Shown here: piece after piece, positions 1 to 8,881 of the stretch
Layout of the letters: every line of letters starts with the position of its first letter
Numbering within the stretch: the stretch's first letter is position 1
DNA from: Allodiplogaster sudhausi
Lineage: Eukaryota; Nematoda; Chromadorea; Rhabditida; Diplogasteridae
Assembly (NCBI GenBank): GCA_945643635.1
Contig: CALZFC010000010.1
Location: forward strand, 850,501 to 914,500
Length of the DNA stretch: 64,000 nt
Direction: 5' to 3'
Program-made: the position numbers and the translations under genes
The notes under the pieces: model-generated
The model's input: the letters and a program-made list of their open reading frames with translations, nothing else
Database searches by the model: none
Told to the model about the DNA's origin: nothing

Positions 1-40
1 GAAAGTATAAATGAATATTTACAATCGTTGAAAATTTATC

Positions 41-54
41 TATATTTTATATTT
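41..54 (+). promoter_or_regulatory. TATA-like tract upstream of tRNA-Pro
   Basis: The tract TATATTTTATATTT lies at about -31 to -18 from the tRNA-Pro gene and recurs before nearly every copy. Most copies also have CAA at about -10 to -8 (in ggcaaccagtgt). TATA-like tracts near -30 with CAA near the start site are known upstream aids to Pol III in plants and fission yeast; that they act here is inference. The tract is shortened by 7 bp before copies 45844, 47756, 50297, 58542 and 62985, and absent before 31245. Confidence 0.5.
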
Positions 55-71
55 GCGAAGGAAACCAGTGT

Positions 72-143
72 GGCCGGATGGTCTAGGGGTATGATTCTCG
101 CTTCGGGTGCGAGAGGTCCCGGGTTCGAATCCCGGTTCGGCCC
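72..143 (+). tRNA. tRNA-Pro (CGG), copy 1, class A
   Basis: Reference copy. It is a 72-nt intronless tRNA. The acceptor stem GGCCGGA/TTCGGCC has a G6-U67 wobble, the discriminator is C73, the anticodon stem is CTCGC/GCGAG, and loop TTCGGGT gives anticodon CGG, which reads CCG. T-stem CCGGG/CCCGG is fully paired (class A) around loop TTCGAAT. Internal A box TGGTCTAGGGG and B box GGTTCGAATCC match the Pol III consensus. G1-C72 with C73 is the eukaryotic tRNA-Pro pattern. No CCA is encoded. A T5 terminator follows at 147-151. The convergent spacer after it is the long type lacking the ttctctaatgaga insert. Confidence 0.97.
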
Positions 144-146
144 ATA

Positions 147-151
147 TTTTT
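147..151 (+). terminator. Pol III terminator of tRNA-Pro (T5)
   Basis: Five Ts lie 3 nt after the gene (ccc-ata-ttttt). Every tRNA-Pro copy has this run; many later copies have one extra A before it (ccc-ataa-ttttt). Confidence 0.85.
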
Positions 152-343
152 CGATTTAGTCCTACTATTTACCTTTATTGCATATCTTGTAACAGTCTCA
201 GTGTCTCTACTCATTTTCGCTATTCATTTTATATTTGTTTATCGCATGACATTGCATTCTTGTTTGATCGCCTAATTAAAATGACTGTTGGTGCATGATT
301 TTCGAAAAAAAAATGTTAATAAAGAAATTAATTGATTAATTAA

Positions 344-387
344 TGTCAGATATGATCGGCAAGCGAAAGTGCCGATCATAATTGACA
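344..387. repeat. 44-bp imperfect palindrome / hairpin in convergent spacer
   Basis: Arms TGTCAGATATGATCGGCA (344-361) and TGCCGATCATAATTGACA (370-387) pair over 18 positions with one A-A mismatch and one G-U wobble. The loop AGCGAAAG can close further as C-GAAA-G, a GNRA-type tetraloop. A copy precedes nearly every tRNA-Glu, ending about 17 bp before its 3' end. The main variants are GAGA for GAAA in the loop, and GTGATC/ATCATC for ATGATC/ATCATA, which weakens the middle of the stem. It could form a cruciform in DNA or a stem-loop in read-through RNA; its role is unknown. Confidence 0.85.
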
Positions 388-394
388 TGGATGC

Positions 395-398
395 AAAA
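395..398 (-). terminator. Pol III terminator of tRNA-Glu (T4)
   Basis: On the - strand TTTT occurs 5 nt beyond the discriminator base (GAACA-TTTT-GCAT). This is the minimal length for Pol III and is the same in every copy. Read-through transcripts would next enter the palindrome at 344-387. Confidence 0.75.
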
Positions 399-403
399 TG
401 TTC

Positions 404-475
404 TTCCGATGCGGGGAATCGAACCCCGGCCTTGCATGTGAGAGACGCAAATCATAACCACTAGACTACATCGGA
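404..475 (-). tRNA. tRNA-Glu (CTC), copy 1
   Basis: Reference copy. It is a 72-nt intronless tRNA. Acceptor TCCGATG/CATCGGA is fully paired, with discriminator A73. Anticodon stem TGCGT/ATGCA has one G-U, and loop CTCTCAC gives anticodon CTC, which reads GAG. T-stem CGGGG/CCCCG is paired around loop TTCGATT. A box TAGTCTAGTGG and B box GGTTCGATTCC fit the Pol III consensus. The 3' side of the D-arm reads TTATGATT, giving U22 opposite U13 where the human tRNA-Glu I recall has G22. All copies in the window share this. Confidence 0.96.
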
Positions 476-723
476 TACGACAGAAGAAATTTACTCTCTT
501 TCCTAAAGAAAGCTGCTTGCAAGTAAGTAGCGCATCGCATACAATGATGATTCTTTTCGTAGCAAGCGTTTTCCAACTACATTTTATGAATATTGCATGC
601 CTATGGCAACGCGTTCGATATTTATTTCGCCGTTTAGATTTAACAATTTAGTGAAAGTATAAATGAATATTTACAATCTTTGAAAATTTATCTATATTTT
701 ATATCTGCGAAGACAATCAGTGT
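476..723. other. Divergent spacer (reference)
   Basis: About 248 bp shared by the 5' ends of tRNA-Glu (left, - strand) and the next tRNA-Pro (right, + strand). Near Glu there is an inverted repeat ctttc-ctaaa-gaaag; the middle contains gcatgcctatggcaacgcg; the right end is AT-rich with the TATA-like tract and the Pro leader. It is the most uniform part of the unit across the window. No gene is seen in it; short open frames here also run through tRNA sequence and are not credible. Confidence 0.8.
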
Positions 724-795
724 GGCCGGATGGTCTAGGGGTATGATTCTCGCTTCGGGTGCGAGAGGTCCCGGGTTCGAATCCCGGTTCGGCCC
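724..795 (+). tRNA. tRNA-Pro (CGG), copy 2, class A
   Basis: Same as copy 1. It is followed by the full long convergent spacer with ctctaatgagag. Confidence 0.97.
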
Positions 796-1070
796 ATATT
801 TTTCGATTTAGTCCTACTATTTACCTTTATTGCATATCTTGTAACAGTCTCAGTGTCTCTACTCATTTTCGCTATTCATTTTATATTTGTTTATCGCATG
901 ACATTGCATTCTTGTTTGATCGCTTCTCTAATGAGAGCCTAATTAAAATGACTGTTGGTGCATGATTTTCGAAAAAAAAATGTTAATAAAGAAATTAATT
1001 GATTAATTAATGTCAGATATGATCGGCAAGCGAAAGTGCCGATCATAATTGACATGGATGCAAAATGTTC

Positions 1071-1142
1071 TTCCGATGCGGGGAATCGAACCCCGGCCTT
1101 GCATGTGAGAGACGCAAATCATAACCACTAGACTACATCGGA
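1071..1142 (-). tRNA. tRNA-Glu (CTC), copy 2
   Basis: Sequence as copy 1 (404-475). Confidence 0.96.
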
Positions 1143-1390
1143 TACGACAGAAGAAATTTACTCTCTTTCCTAAAGAAAGCTGCTTGCAAGTAAGTAGCGC
1201 ATCGCATACAATGATGATTCTTTTCGTAGCAAGCGTTTTCCAACTACATTTTATGAATATTGCATGCCTATGGCAACGCGTTCGATATTTATTTCGCCGT
1301 TTAGATTTAACAATTTAGTGAAAGTATAAATGAATATTTACAATCTTTGAAAATTTATCTATATTTTATATCTGCGAAGACAATCAGTGT

Positions 1391-1462
1391 GGCCGGATGG
1401 TCTAGGGGTATGATTCTCGCTTCGGGTGCGAGAGGTCCCGGGTTCGAATCCCGGTTCGGCCC
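1391..1462 (+). tRNA. tRNA-Pro (CGG), copy 3, class A
   Basis: Same as copy 1; long spacer follows. Confidence 0.97.
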
Positions 1463-1737
1463 ATATTTTTCGATTTAGTCCTACTATTTACCTTTATTGC
1501 ATATCTTGTAACAGTCTCAGTGTCTCTACTCATTTTCGCTATTCATTTTATATTTGTTTATCGCATGACATTGCATTCTTGTTTGATCGCTTCTCTAATG
1601 AGAGCCTAATTAAAATGACTGTTGGTGCATGATTTTCGAAAAAAAAATGTTAATAAAGAAATTAATTGATTAATTAATGTCAGATATGATCGGCAAGCGA
1701 AAGTGCCGATCATAATTGACATGGATGCAAAATGTTC

Positions 1738-1809
1738 TTCCGATGCGGGGAATCGAACCCCGGCCTTGCATGTGAGAGACGCAAATCATAACCACTAGAC
1801 TACATCGGA
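1738..1809 (-). tRNA. tRNA-Glu (CTC), copy 3
   Basis: Sequence as copy 1. Confidence 0.96.
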
Positions 1810-2057
1810 TACGACAGAAGAAATTTACTCTCTTTCCTAAAGAAAGCTGCTTGCAAGTAAGTAGCGCATCGCATACAATGATGATTCTTTTCGTAGCAAG
1901 CGTTTTCCAACTACATTTTATGAATATTGCATGCCTATGGCAACGCGTTCGATATTTATTTCGCCGTTTAGATTTAACAATTTAGTGAAAGTATAAATGA
2001 ATATTTACAATCTTTGAAAATTTATCTATATTTTATATTTGCGAAGACAACCAGTGT

Positions 2058-2129
2058 GGCCGGATGGTCTAGGGGTATGATTCTCGCTTCGGGTGCGAGA
2101 GGTCCCGGGTTCGAATCCCGGTTCGGCCC
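2058..2129 (+). tRNA. tRNA-Pro (CGG), copy 4, class A
   Basis: Same as copy 1. The spacer after it is a hybrid: its start is the short type and its end (tctctaatgagag) is the long type. Confidence 0.97.
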
Positions 2130-2387
2130 ATAATTTTTCGTTTAGTCCTACTATTTACCTTTCTCTCTGTGTTTCAACTCATTTTCGCTATTCATTTTAT
2201 ATTTGTTTATCGCATGACATTGCATTCTTGTTTGATCGCTTCTCTAATGAGAGTCTAATTAAAATGACTGTTGGTGCATGATTGTCGAGAAAAAAAAATT
2301 TAATAAAGAAATTAATTGATTAATTAATGTCAGATATGATCGGCAAGCGAAAGTGCCGATCATAATTGACATGGATGCAAAATGTTC

Positions 2388-2459
2388 TTCCGATGCGGGG
2401 AATCGAACCCCGGCCTTGCATGTGAGAGACGCAAATCATAACCACTAGACTACATCGGA
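2388..2459 (-). tRNA. tRNA-Glu (CTC), copy 4
   Basis: Sequence as copy 1. Confidence 0.96.
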
Positions 2460-2706
2460 TACGACAGAAGAAATTTACTCTCTTTCCTAAAGAAAGCTGC
2501 TTGCAAGTAAGTAGCGCATCGCATACAATGATGATTCTTTTCGTAGCAAGCGTTTTCCAACTACATTTTATGAATATTGCATGTCTATGGCAACACGTTC
2601 GATTTTATTTCGCCGTTTAGATTTAACAATTTAGTGAAAGTATAAATGAATATTTACAATCTTTTAAATTTTATTTATATTTTATATTTGCGAAGGCAAC
2701 CAGTGT

Positions 2707-2778
2707 GGCCGGATGGTCTAGGGGTATGATTCTCGCTTCGGGTGCGAGAGGTCCCGGGTTCGAATCCCGGTTCGGCCC
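2707..2778 (+). tRNA. tRNA-Pro (CGG), copy 5, class A
   Basis: Same as copy 1; long spacer follows. Confidence 0.97.
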
Positions 2779-3052
2779 ATATTTTTCGATTTAGTCCTAC
2801 TATTTACCTTTATTGCATATCTTGTAACAGTCTCAGTGTCTCTACTCATTTTCGCTATTCATTTTATATTTGTTTATCGCATGACATTGCATTCTTGTTT
2901 GATCGCTTCTCTAATGAGAGCCTAATTAAAATGACTGTTGGTGCATGATTTTCGAAAAAAAAATTTAATAAAGAAATTAATTGATTAATTAATGTCAGAT
3001 ATGATCGGCAAGCGAAAGTGCCGATCATAATTGACATGGATGCAAAATGTTC

Positions 3053-3124
3053 TTCCGATGCGGGGAATCGAACCCCGGCCTTGCATGTGAGAGACGCAAA
3101 TCATAACCACTAGACTACATCGGA
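3053..3124 (-). tRNA. tRNA-Glu (CTC), copy 5
   Basis: Sequence as copy 1. Confidence 0.96.
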
Positions 3125-3371
3125 TACGACAGAAGAAATTTACTCTCTTTCCTAAAGAAAGCTGCTTGCAAGTAAGTAGCGCATCGCATACAATGATGAT
3201 TCTTTTCGTAGCAAGCGTTTTCCAACTACATTTTATGAATATTGCATGTCTATGGCAACACGTTCGATTTTATTTCGCCGTTTAGATTTAACAATTTAGT
3301 GAAAGTATAAATGAATATTTACAATCTTTTAAATTTTATTTATATTTTATATTTGCGAAGGCATCCAGTGT

Positions 3372-3443
3372 GGCCGGATGGTCTAGGGGTATGATTCTCG
3401 CTTCGGGTGCGAGAGGTCCCGGGTTCGAATCCCGGTTCGGCCC
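3372..3443 (+). tRNA. tRNA-Pro (CGG), copy 6, class A
   Basis: Same as copy 1. Leader is gcatccag; short spacer (gctagaatc form) follows. Confidence 0.97.
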
Positions 3444-3689
3444 ATATTTTTCGTTTTAGTCCTACTATTTACCTTTCTCTCTGTTTTCAACTCATTTTCG
3501 CTATTCATTTTATATTTGTTTATCGCATGATATTGCATTCTTGTTTTATCGCTAGAATCTAATTAAAATGACTGTTGGTGCATGATTGTCGAGAAAAAAA
3601 ATTAATAAAAAAATTAATTGATTAATTAATGTCAGATATGATCGGCAAGCGAAAGTGCCGATCATCATTGACATGGATGCAAAATGTTC

Positions 3690-3761
3690 TTCCGATGCGG
3701 GGAATCGAACCCCGGCCTTGCATGTGAGAGACGCAAATCATAACCACTAGACTACATCGGA
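3690..3761 (-). tRNA. tRNA-Glu (CTC), copy 6
   Basis: Sequence as copy 1. Confidence 0.96.
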
Positions 3762-4009
3762 TACGACAGAAGAAATTTACTCTCTTTCCTAAAGAAAGCT
3801 GCTTGCAAGTAAGTAGCGCATCGCATACAATGATGATTCTTTTCGTAGCAAGCGTTTTCCAACTACATTTTATGAATATTGCATGCCTATGGCAACGCGT
3901 TCGATATTTATTTCGCCGTTTAGATTTAACAATTTAGTGAAAGTATAAATGAATATTTACAATCTTTTAAATTTTATTTATATTTTATATTTGCGAAGGC
4001 ATCCAGTGT

Positions 4010-4081
4010 GGCCGGATGGTCTAGGGGTATGATTCTCGCTTCGGGTGCGAGAGGTCCCGGGTTCGAATCCCGGTTCGGCCC
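4010..4081 (+). tRNA. tRNA-Pro (CGG), copy 7, class A
   Basis: Same as copy 1. Leader is gcatccag; short spacer (gctagaatc form) follows. Confidence 0.97.
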
Positions 4082-4329
4082 ATATTTTTCGTTTTAGTCC
4101 TACTATTTACCTTTCTCTCTGTTTTTCAACTCATTTTCGCTATTCATTTTATATTTGTTTATCGCATGATATTGCATTCTTGTTTTATCGCTAGAATCTA
4201 ATTAAAATGACTGTTGGTGCATGATTTTCGAAAAAAAAATTTTAATAAAGAAATTAATTGATTAATTAATGTCAGATATGATCGGCAAGCGAAAGTGCCG
4301 ATCATAATTGACATGGATGCAAAATGTTC

Positions 4330-4401
4330 TTCCGATGCGGGGAATCGAACCCCGGCCTTGCATGTGAGAGACGCAAATCATAACCACTAGACTACATCGG
4401 A
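4330..4401 (-). tRNA. tRNA-Glu (CTC), copy 7
   Basis: Sequence as copy 1. The divergent spacer beyond lacks one C (gcgttttcaac). Confidence 0.96.
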
Positions 4402-4647
4402 TACGACAGAAGAAATTTACTCTCTTTCCTAAAGAAAGCTGCTTGCAAGTAAGTAGCGCATCGCATACAATGATGATTCTTTTCGTAGCAAGCGTTTTCA
4501 ACTACATTTTATGAATATTGCATGTCTATGGCAACGCGTTCGATTTTATTTCGCCGTTTAGATTTAACAATTTAGTGAAAGTATAAATGAATATTTACAA
4601 TCTTTTAAATTTTATTTATATTTTATATTTGCGAAGGCATCCAGTGT

Positions 4648-4719
4648 GGCCGGATGGTCTAGGGGTATGATTCTCGCTTCGGGTGCGAGAGGTCCCGGGT
4701 TCGAATCCCGGTTCGGCCC
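4648..4719 (+). tRNA. tRNA-Pro (CGG), copy 8, class A
   Basis: Same as copy 1; long spacer follows. Confidence 0.97.
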
Positions 4720-4994
4720 ATATTTTTCGTTTTAGTCCTACTATTTACCTTTATTGCATATCTTGTAACAGTCTCAGTGTCTCTACTCATTTTCGCTATT
4801 CATTTTATATTTGTTTATCGCATGACATTGCATTCTTGTTTGATCGCTTCTCTAATGAGAGCCTAATTAAAATGACTGTTGGTGCATGATTTTCGAAAAA
4901 AAAATGTTAATAAAGAAATTAATTGATTAATTAATGTCAGATATGATCGGCAAGCGAAAGTGCCGATCATAATTGACATGGATGCAAAATGTTC

Positions 4995-5066
4995 TTCCGA
5001 TGCGGGGAATCGAACCCCGGCCTTGCATGTGAGAGACGCAAATCATAACCACTAGACTACATCGGA
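4995..5066 (-). tRNA. tRNA-Glu (CTC), copy 8
   Basis: Sequence as copy 1. Two divergent spacers in a row follow on the right, with no tRNA-Pro until 5510. Confidence 0.96.
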
Positions 5067-5264
5067 TACGACAGAAGAAATTTACTCTCTTTCCTAAAGA
5101 AAGCTGCTTGCAAGTAAGTAGCGCATCGCATACAATGATGATTCTTTTCGTAGCAAGCGTTTTCCAACTACATTTTATGAATATTGCATGCCTATGGCAA
5201 CGCGTTCGATATTTATTTCGCCGTTTAGATTTAACCATTTAGTGAAAGTATAAATGAATATTTA

Positions 5265-5509
5265 GACAGAAGAAATTTACTCTCTTTCCTAAAGAAAGCT
5301 GCTTGCAAGTAAGTAGCGCATCGCATACAATGATGATTCTTTTCGTAGCAAGCGTTTTAAAACTACATTTTATGAATATTGCTTGTCTACTGCAACACGT
5401 GCGGGTTTTATTTCGCCGTTTAGATTTAACAATTTAGTGAAAGTATAAATGAATATTTACAATCGTTGAAAATTTATCTATATTTTATATTTGCGAAGGA
5501 AACCAGTGT
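5265..5509. repeat. Duplicated divergent spacer without tRNA genes
   Basis: After gaatattta (ending 5264) the sequence jumps back to gacagaagaaattt, the left part of the divergent spacer. Two divergent spacers therefore sit in tandem and 5067-5509 holds no tRNA gene. The second copy is the most diverged in the window (gcttgtctactgcaacacgtg in place of gcatgcctatggcaacgcg), as expected of an old duplication or an imported copy. Confidence 0.85.
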
Positions 5510-5581
5510 GGCCGGATGGTCTAGGGGTATGATTCTCGCTTCGGGTGCGAGAGGTCCCGGGTTCGAATCCCGGTTCTGCCC
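5510..5581 (+). tRNA. tRNA-Pro (CGG), copy 9, class A, acceptor-stem mutation
   Basis: As copy 1 except G69 to T at 5577 (ttctgccc), which puts a C4-U69 mismatch in the acceptor stem. The internal promoter boxes are intact, so it may be transcribed, but folding and charging could be impaired. Confidence 0.85.
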
Positions 5582-5841
5582 ATATTTTTCGATTTAGTCC
5601 TACTATTTACCTTTATTGCATATCTTGTAACAGTCTCAGTGTCTCTACTCATTTTCGCTATTCATTTTATATTTGTTTATCGCATGACATTGCATTCTTG
5701 TTTGATCGCCTAATTAAAATGACTGTTGGTGCATGATTTTCGAAAAAAAAATGTTAATAAAGAAATTAATTAATTAATTAATGTCAGATATGATCGGCAA
5801 GCGAGAGTGCCGATCATAATTGACATGGATGCAAAATGTTC

Positions 5842-5913
5842 TTCCGATGCGGGGAATCGAACCCCGGCCTTGCATGTGAGAGACGCAAATCATAACCACT
5901 AGACTACATCGGA
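5842..5913 (-). tRNA. tRNA-Glu (CTC), copy 9
   Basis: Sequence as copy 1. The adjacent palindrome has the GAGA loop. Confidence 0.96.
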
Positions 5914-6161
5914 TACGACAGAAGAAATTTACTCTCTTTCCTAAAGAAAGCTGCTTGCAAGTAAGTAGCGCATCGCATACAATGATGATTCTTTTCGTAG
6001 CAAGCGTTTTCCAACTACATTTTATGAATATTGCATGCCTATGGCAACGCGTTCGATATTTATTTCGCCGTTTAGATTTAACAATTTAGTGAAAGTATAA
6101 ATGAATATTTACAATCTTTGAAAATTTATCTATATTTTATATTTGCGAAGACAATCAGTGT

Positions 6162-6233
6162 GGCCGGATGGTCTAGGGGTATGATTCTCGCTTCGGGTGC
6201 GAGAGGTCCCGGGTTCGAATCCCGGTTCGGCCC
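6162..6233 (+). tRNA. tRNA-Pro (CGG), copy 10, class A
   Basis: Same as copy 1; long spacer follows; higher-order partner of 724. Confidence 0.97.
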
Positions 6234-6508
6234 ATATTTTTCGATTTAGTCCTACTATTTACCTTTATTGCATATCTTGTAACAGTCTCAGTGTCTCTAC
6301 TCATTTTCGCTATTCATTTTATATTTGTTTATCGCATGACATTGCATTCTTGTTTGATCGCTTCTCTAATGAGAGCCTAATTAAAATGACTGTTGGTGCA
6401 TGATTTTCGAAAAAAAAATGTTAATAAAGAAATTAATTGATTAATTAATGTCAGATATGATCGGCAAGCGAAAGTGCCGATCATAATTGACATGGATGCA
6501 AAATGTTC

Positions 6509-6580
6509 TTCCGATGCGGGGAATCGAACCCCGGCCTTGCATGTGAGAGACGCAAATCATAACCACTAGACTACATCGGA
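6509..6580 (-). tRNA. tRNA-Glu (CTC), copy 10
   Basis: Sequence as copy 1. Confidence 0.96.
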
Positions 6581-6828
6581 TACGACAGAAGAAATTTACT
6601 CTCTTTCCTAAAGAAAGCTGCTTGCAAGTAAGTAGCGCATCGCATACAATGATGATTCTTTTCGTAGCAAGCGTTTTCCAACTACATTTTATGAATATTG
6701 CATGCCTATGGCAACGCGTTCGATATTTATTTCGCCGTTTAGATTTAACAATTTAGTGAAAGTATAAATGAATATTTACAATCTTTGAAAATTTATCTAT
6801 ATTTTATATCTGCGAAGACAATCAGTGT

Positions 6829-6900
6829 GGCCGGATGGTCTAGGGGTATGATTCTCGCTTCGGGTGCGAGAGGTCCCGGGTTCGAATCCCGGTTCGGCCC
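6829..6900 (+). tRNA. tRNA-Pro (CGG), copy 11, class A
   Basis: Same as copy 1; partner of 1391. Confidence 0.97.
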
Positions 6901-7175
6901 ATATTTTTCGATTTAGTCCTACTATTTACCTTTATTGCATATCTTGTAACAGTCTCAGTGTCTCTACTCATTTTCGCTATTCATTTTATATTTGTTTATC
7001 GCATGACATTGCATTCTTGTTTGATCGCTTCTCTAATGAGAGCCTAATTAAAATGACTGTTGGTGCATGATTTTCGAAAAAAAAATGTTAATAAAGAAAT
7101 TAATTGATTAATTAATGTCAGATATGATCGGCAAGCGAAAGTGCCGATCATAATTGACATGGATGCAAAATGTTC

Positions 7176-7247
7176 TTCCGATGCGGGGAATCGAACCCCG
7201 GCCTTGCATGTGAGAGACGCAAATCATAACCACTAGACTACATCGGA
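7176..7247 (-). tRNA. tRNA-Glu (CTC), copy 11
   Basis: Sequence as copy 1. Confidence 0.96.
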
Positions 7248-7495
7248 TACGACAGAAGAAATTTACTCTCTTTCCTAAAGAAAGCTGCTTGCAAGTAAGT
7301 AGCGCATCGCATACAATGATGATTCTTTTCGTAGCAAGCGTTTTCCAACTACATTTTATGAATATTGCATGCCTATGGCAACGCGTTCGATATTTATTTC
7401 GCCGTTTAGATTTAACAATTTAGTGAAAGTATAAATGAATATTTACAATCTTTGAAATTTTATCTATATTTTATATTTGCGAAGACAACCAGTGT

Positions 7496-7567
7496 GGCCG
7501 GATGGTCTAGGGGTATGATTCTCGCTTCGGGTGCGAGAGGTCCCGGGTTCGAATCCCGGTTCGGCCC
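7496..7567 (+). tRNA. tRNA-Pro (CGG), copy 12, class A
   Basis: Same as copy 1; hybrid spacer follows; partner of 2058. Confidence 0.97.
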
Positions 7568-7824
7568 ATAATTTTTCGTTTTAGTCCTACTATTTACCTT
7601 TCTCTCTGTGTTTCAACTCATTTTCGCTATTCATTTTATATTTGTTTATCGCATGACATTGCATTCTTGTTTTATCGCTTCTCTAATGAGAGTCTAATTA
7701 AAATGACTGTTGGTGCATGATTGTCGAGAAAAAAAATTTAATAAAGAAATTAATTATTAATTAATGTCAGATATGATCGGCAAGCGAGAGTGCCGATCAT
7801 AATTGACATGGATGCAAAATGTTC

Positions 7825-7896
7825 TTCCGATGCGGGGAATCGAACCCCGGCCTTGCATGTGAGAGACGCAAATCATAACCACTAGACTACATCGGA
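7825..7896 (-). tRNA. tRNA-Glu (CTC), copy 12
   Basis: Sequence as copy 1. Confidence 0.96.
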
Positions 7897-8143
7897 TACG
7901 ACAGAAGAAATTTACTCTCTTTCCTAAAGAAAGCTGCTTGCAAGTAAGTAGCGCATCGCATACAATGATGATTCTTTTCGTAGCAAGCGTTTTCCAACTA
8001 CATTTTATGAATATTGCATGCCTATGGCAACGCGTTCGATTTTATTTCGCCGTTTAGATTTAACAATTTAGTGAAAGTATAAATGAATATTTACAATCTT
8101 TTAAATTTTATTTATATTTTATATTTGCGAAGGCAACCAGTGT

Positions 8144-8215
8144 GGCCGGATGGTCTAGGGGTATGATTCTCGCTTCGGGTGCGAGAGGTCCCGGGTTCGA
8201 ATCCCGGTTCGGCCC
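8144..8215 (+). tRNA. tRNA-Pro (CGG), copy 13, class A
   Basis: Same as copy 1; long spacer follows; partner of 2707. Confidence 0.97.
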
Positions 8216-8490
8216 ATATTTTTCGATTTAGTCCTACTATTTACCTTTATTGCATATCTTGTAACAGTCTCAGTGTCTCTACTCATTTTCGCTATTCATT
8301 TTATATTTGTTTATCGCATGACATTGCATTCTTGTTTGATCGCTTCTCTAATGAGAGCCTAATTAAAATGACTGTTGGTGCATGATTTTCGAAAAAAAAA
8401 TTTTAATAAAGAAATTAATTGATTAATTAATGTCAGATATGATCGGCAAGCGAAAGTGCCGATCATAATTGACATGGATGCAAAATGTTC

Positions 8491-8562
8491 TTCCGATGCG
8501 GGGAATCGAACCCCGGCCTTGCATGTGAGAGACGCAAATCATAACCACTAGACTACATCGGA
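8491..8562 (-). tRNA. tRNA-Glu (CTC), copy 13
   Basis: Sequence as copy 1. Confidence 0.96.
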
Positions 8563-8809
8563 TACGACAGAAGAAATTTACTCTCTTTCCTAAAGAAAGC
8601 TGCTTGCAAGTAAGTAGCGCATCGCATACAATGATGATTCTTTTCGTAGCAAGCGTTTTCCAACTACATTTTATGAATATTGCATGCCTATGGCAACGCG
8701 TTCGATTTTATTTCGCCGTTTAGATTTAACAATTTAGTGAAAGTATAAATGAATATTTACAATCTTTTAAATTTTATTTATATTTTATATTTGCGAAGGC
8801 AACCAGTGT

Positions 8810-8881
8810 GGCCGGATGGTCTAGGGGTATGATTCTCGCTTCGGGTGCGAGAGGTCCCGGGTTCGAATCCCGGTTCGGCCC
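8810..8881 (+). tRNA. tRNA-Pro (CGG), copy 14, class A
   Basis: Same as copy 1; short spacer follows; partner of 3372. Confidence 0.97.

Larger units (their letters stand above)
144..403. other. Convergent spacer, long type (reference)
   Basis: Lies between the 3' ends of tRNA-Pro and tRNA-Glu. In order it holds the Pro T5 terminator, a pyrimidine-rich stretch, an A-run followed by an attaattgattaat AT-rich stretch, the 44-bp palindrome, and the Glu terminator. Two main types occur. The long type has a segment running from attgcatatcttg to tctctact; the short type, dominant after 13 kb, has ctctctgtgtttcaact instead. I see no coding potential. Confidence 0.8.
1..5438. repeat. Higher-order repeat, 5438 bp, copy 1
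   Basis: Eight tRNA-Pro units recur with the same order of variants in the next 5.4 kb. tRNA-Pro starts 72, 724, 1391, 2058 and 3372 map exactly to 5510, 6162, 6829, 7496 and 8810; 2707, 4010 and 4648 map within 1-4 bp. Unit-specific marks are shared, such as the shortened convergent spacer after 72 and 5510 and the hybrid spacer after 2058 and 7496. Confidence 0.85.

Noticed and set aside
107..298. Repeated open frames of 62-70 codons beginning inside tRNA-Pro (MREVPGSNPGSAH...)
   Set aside because: They start within the tRNA-Pro anticodon and T-arms and run into AT-rich spacer. They recur only because the DNA repeats, and single-base indels between units change or destroy them. No domain or coding signature is visible.
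300..340. AATAAA polyadenylation signals in the A-rich part of each convergent spacer
   Set aside because: aataaa appears in nearly every unit, but in an A/T-only stretch where it is expected by chance, and no Pol II gene is present.
344..387. Histone-mRNA-type stem-loop or bacterial intrinsic terminator for the palindrome
   Set aside because: The loop and stem do not fit the histone 6-bp stem with 4-nt loop, no histone gene is nearby, and the tRNA features are eukaryotic, so a rho-independent terminator is not expected.
385..400. Octamer-like atgcaaaa near tRNA-Glu
   Set aside because: One mismatch from ATGCAAAT, and the run of As is better explained as the - strand T4 terminator of tRNA-Glu.
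487..520. ctttcctaaagaaag inverted repeat as a terminator
   Set aside because: It lies upstream of tRNA-Glu, not downstream of either gene; the 5-bp stem is short and has no T-run of four beside it on the relevant strand.
585..620. RFX/X-box-like site around gcatgcctatggcaac in the divergent spacer
   Set aside because: Only the ggcaac half matches well; the other half matches about four of six bases. Too weak to claim without enrichment data.
4262..5238. Open frames on the - strand and in the divergent spacer (about 61-103 codons)
   Set aside because: They run through tRNA-Glu and its flank, and are broken or altered in most other units by small changes that leave the tRNA genes intact. These are shadows of the tRNA repeats.
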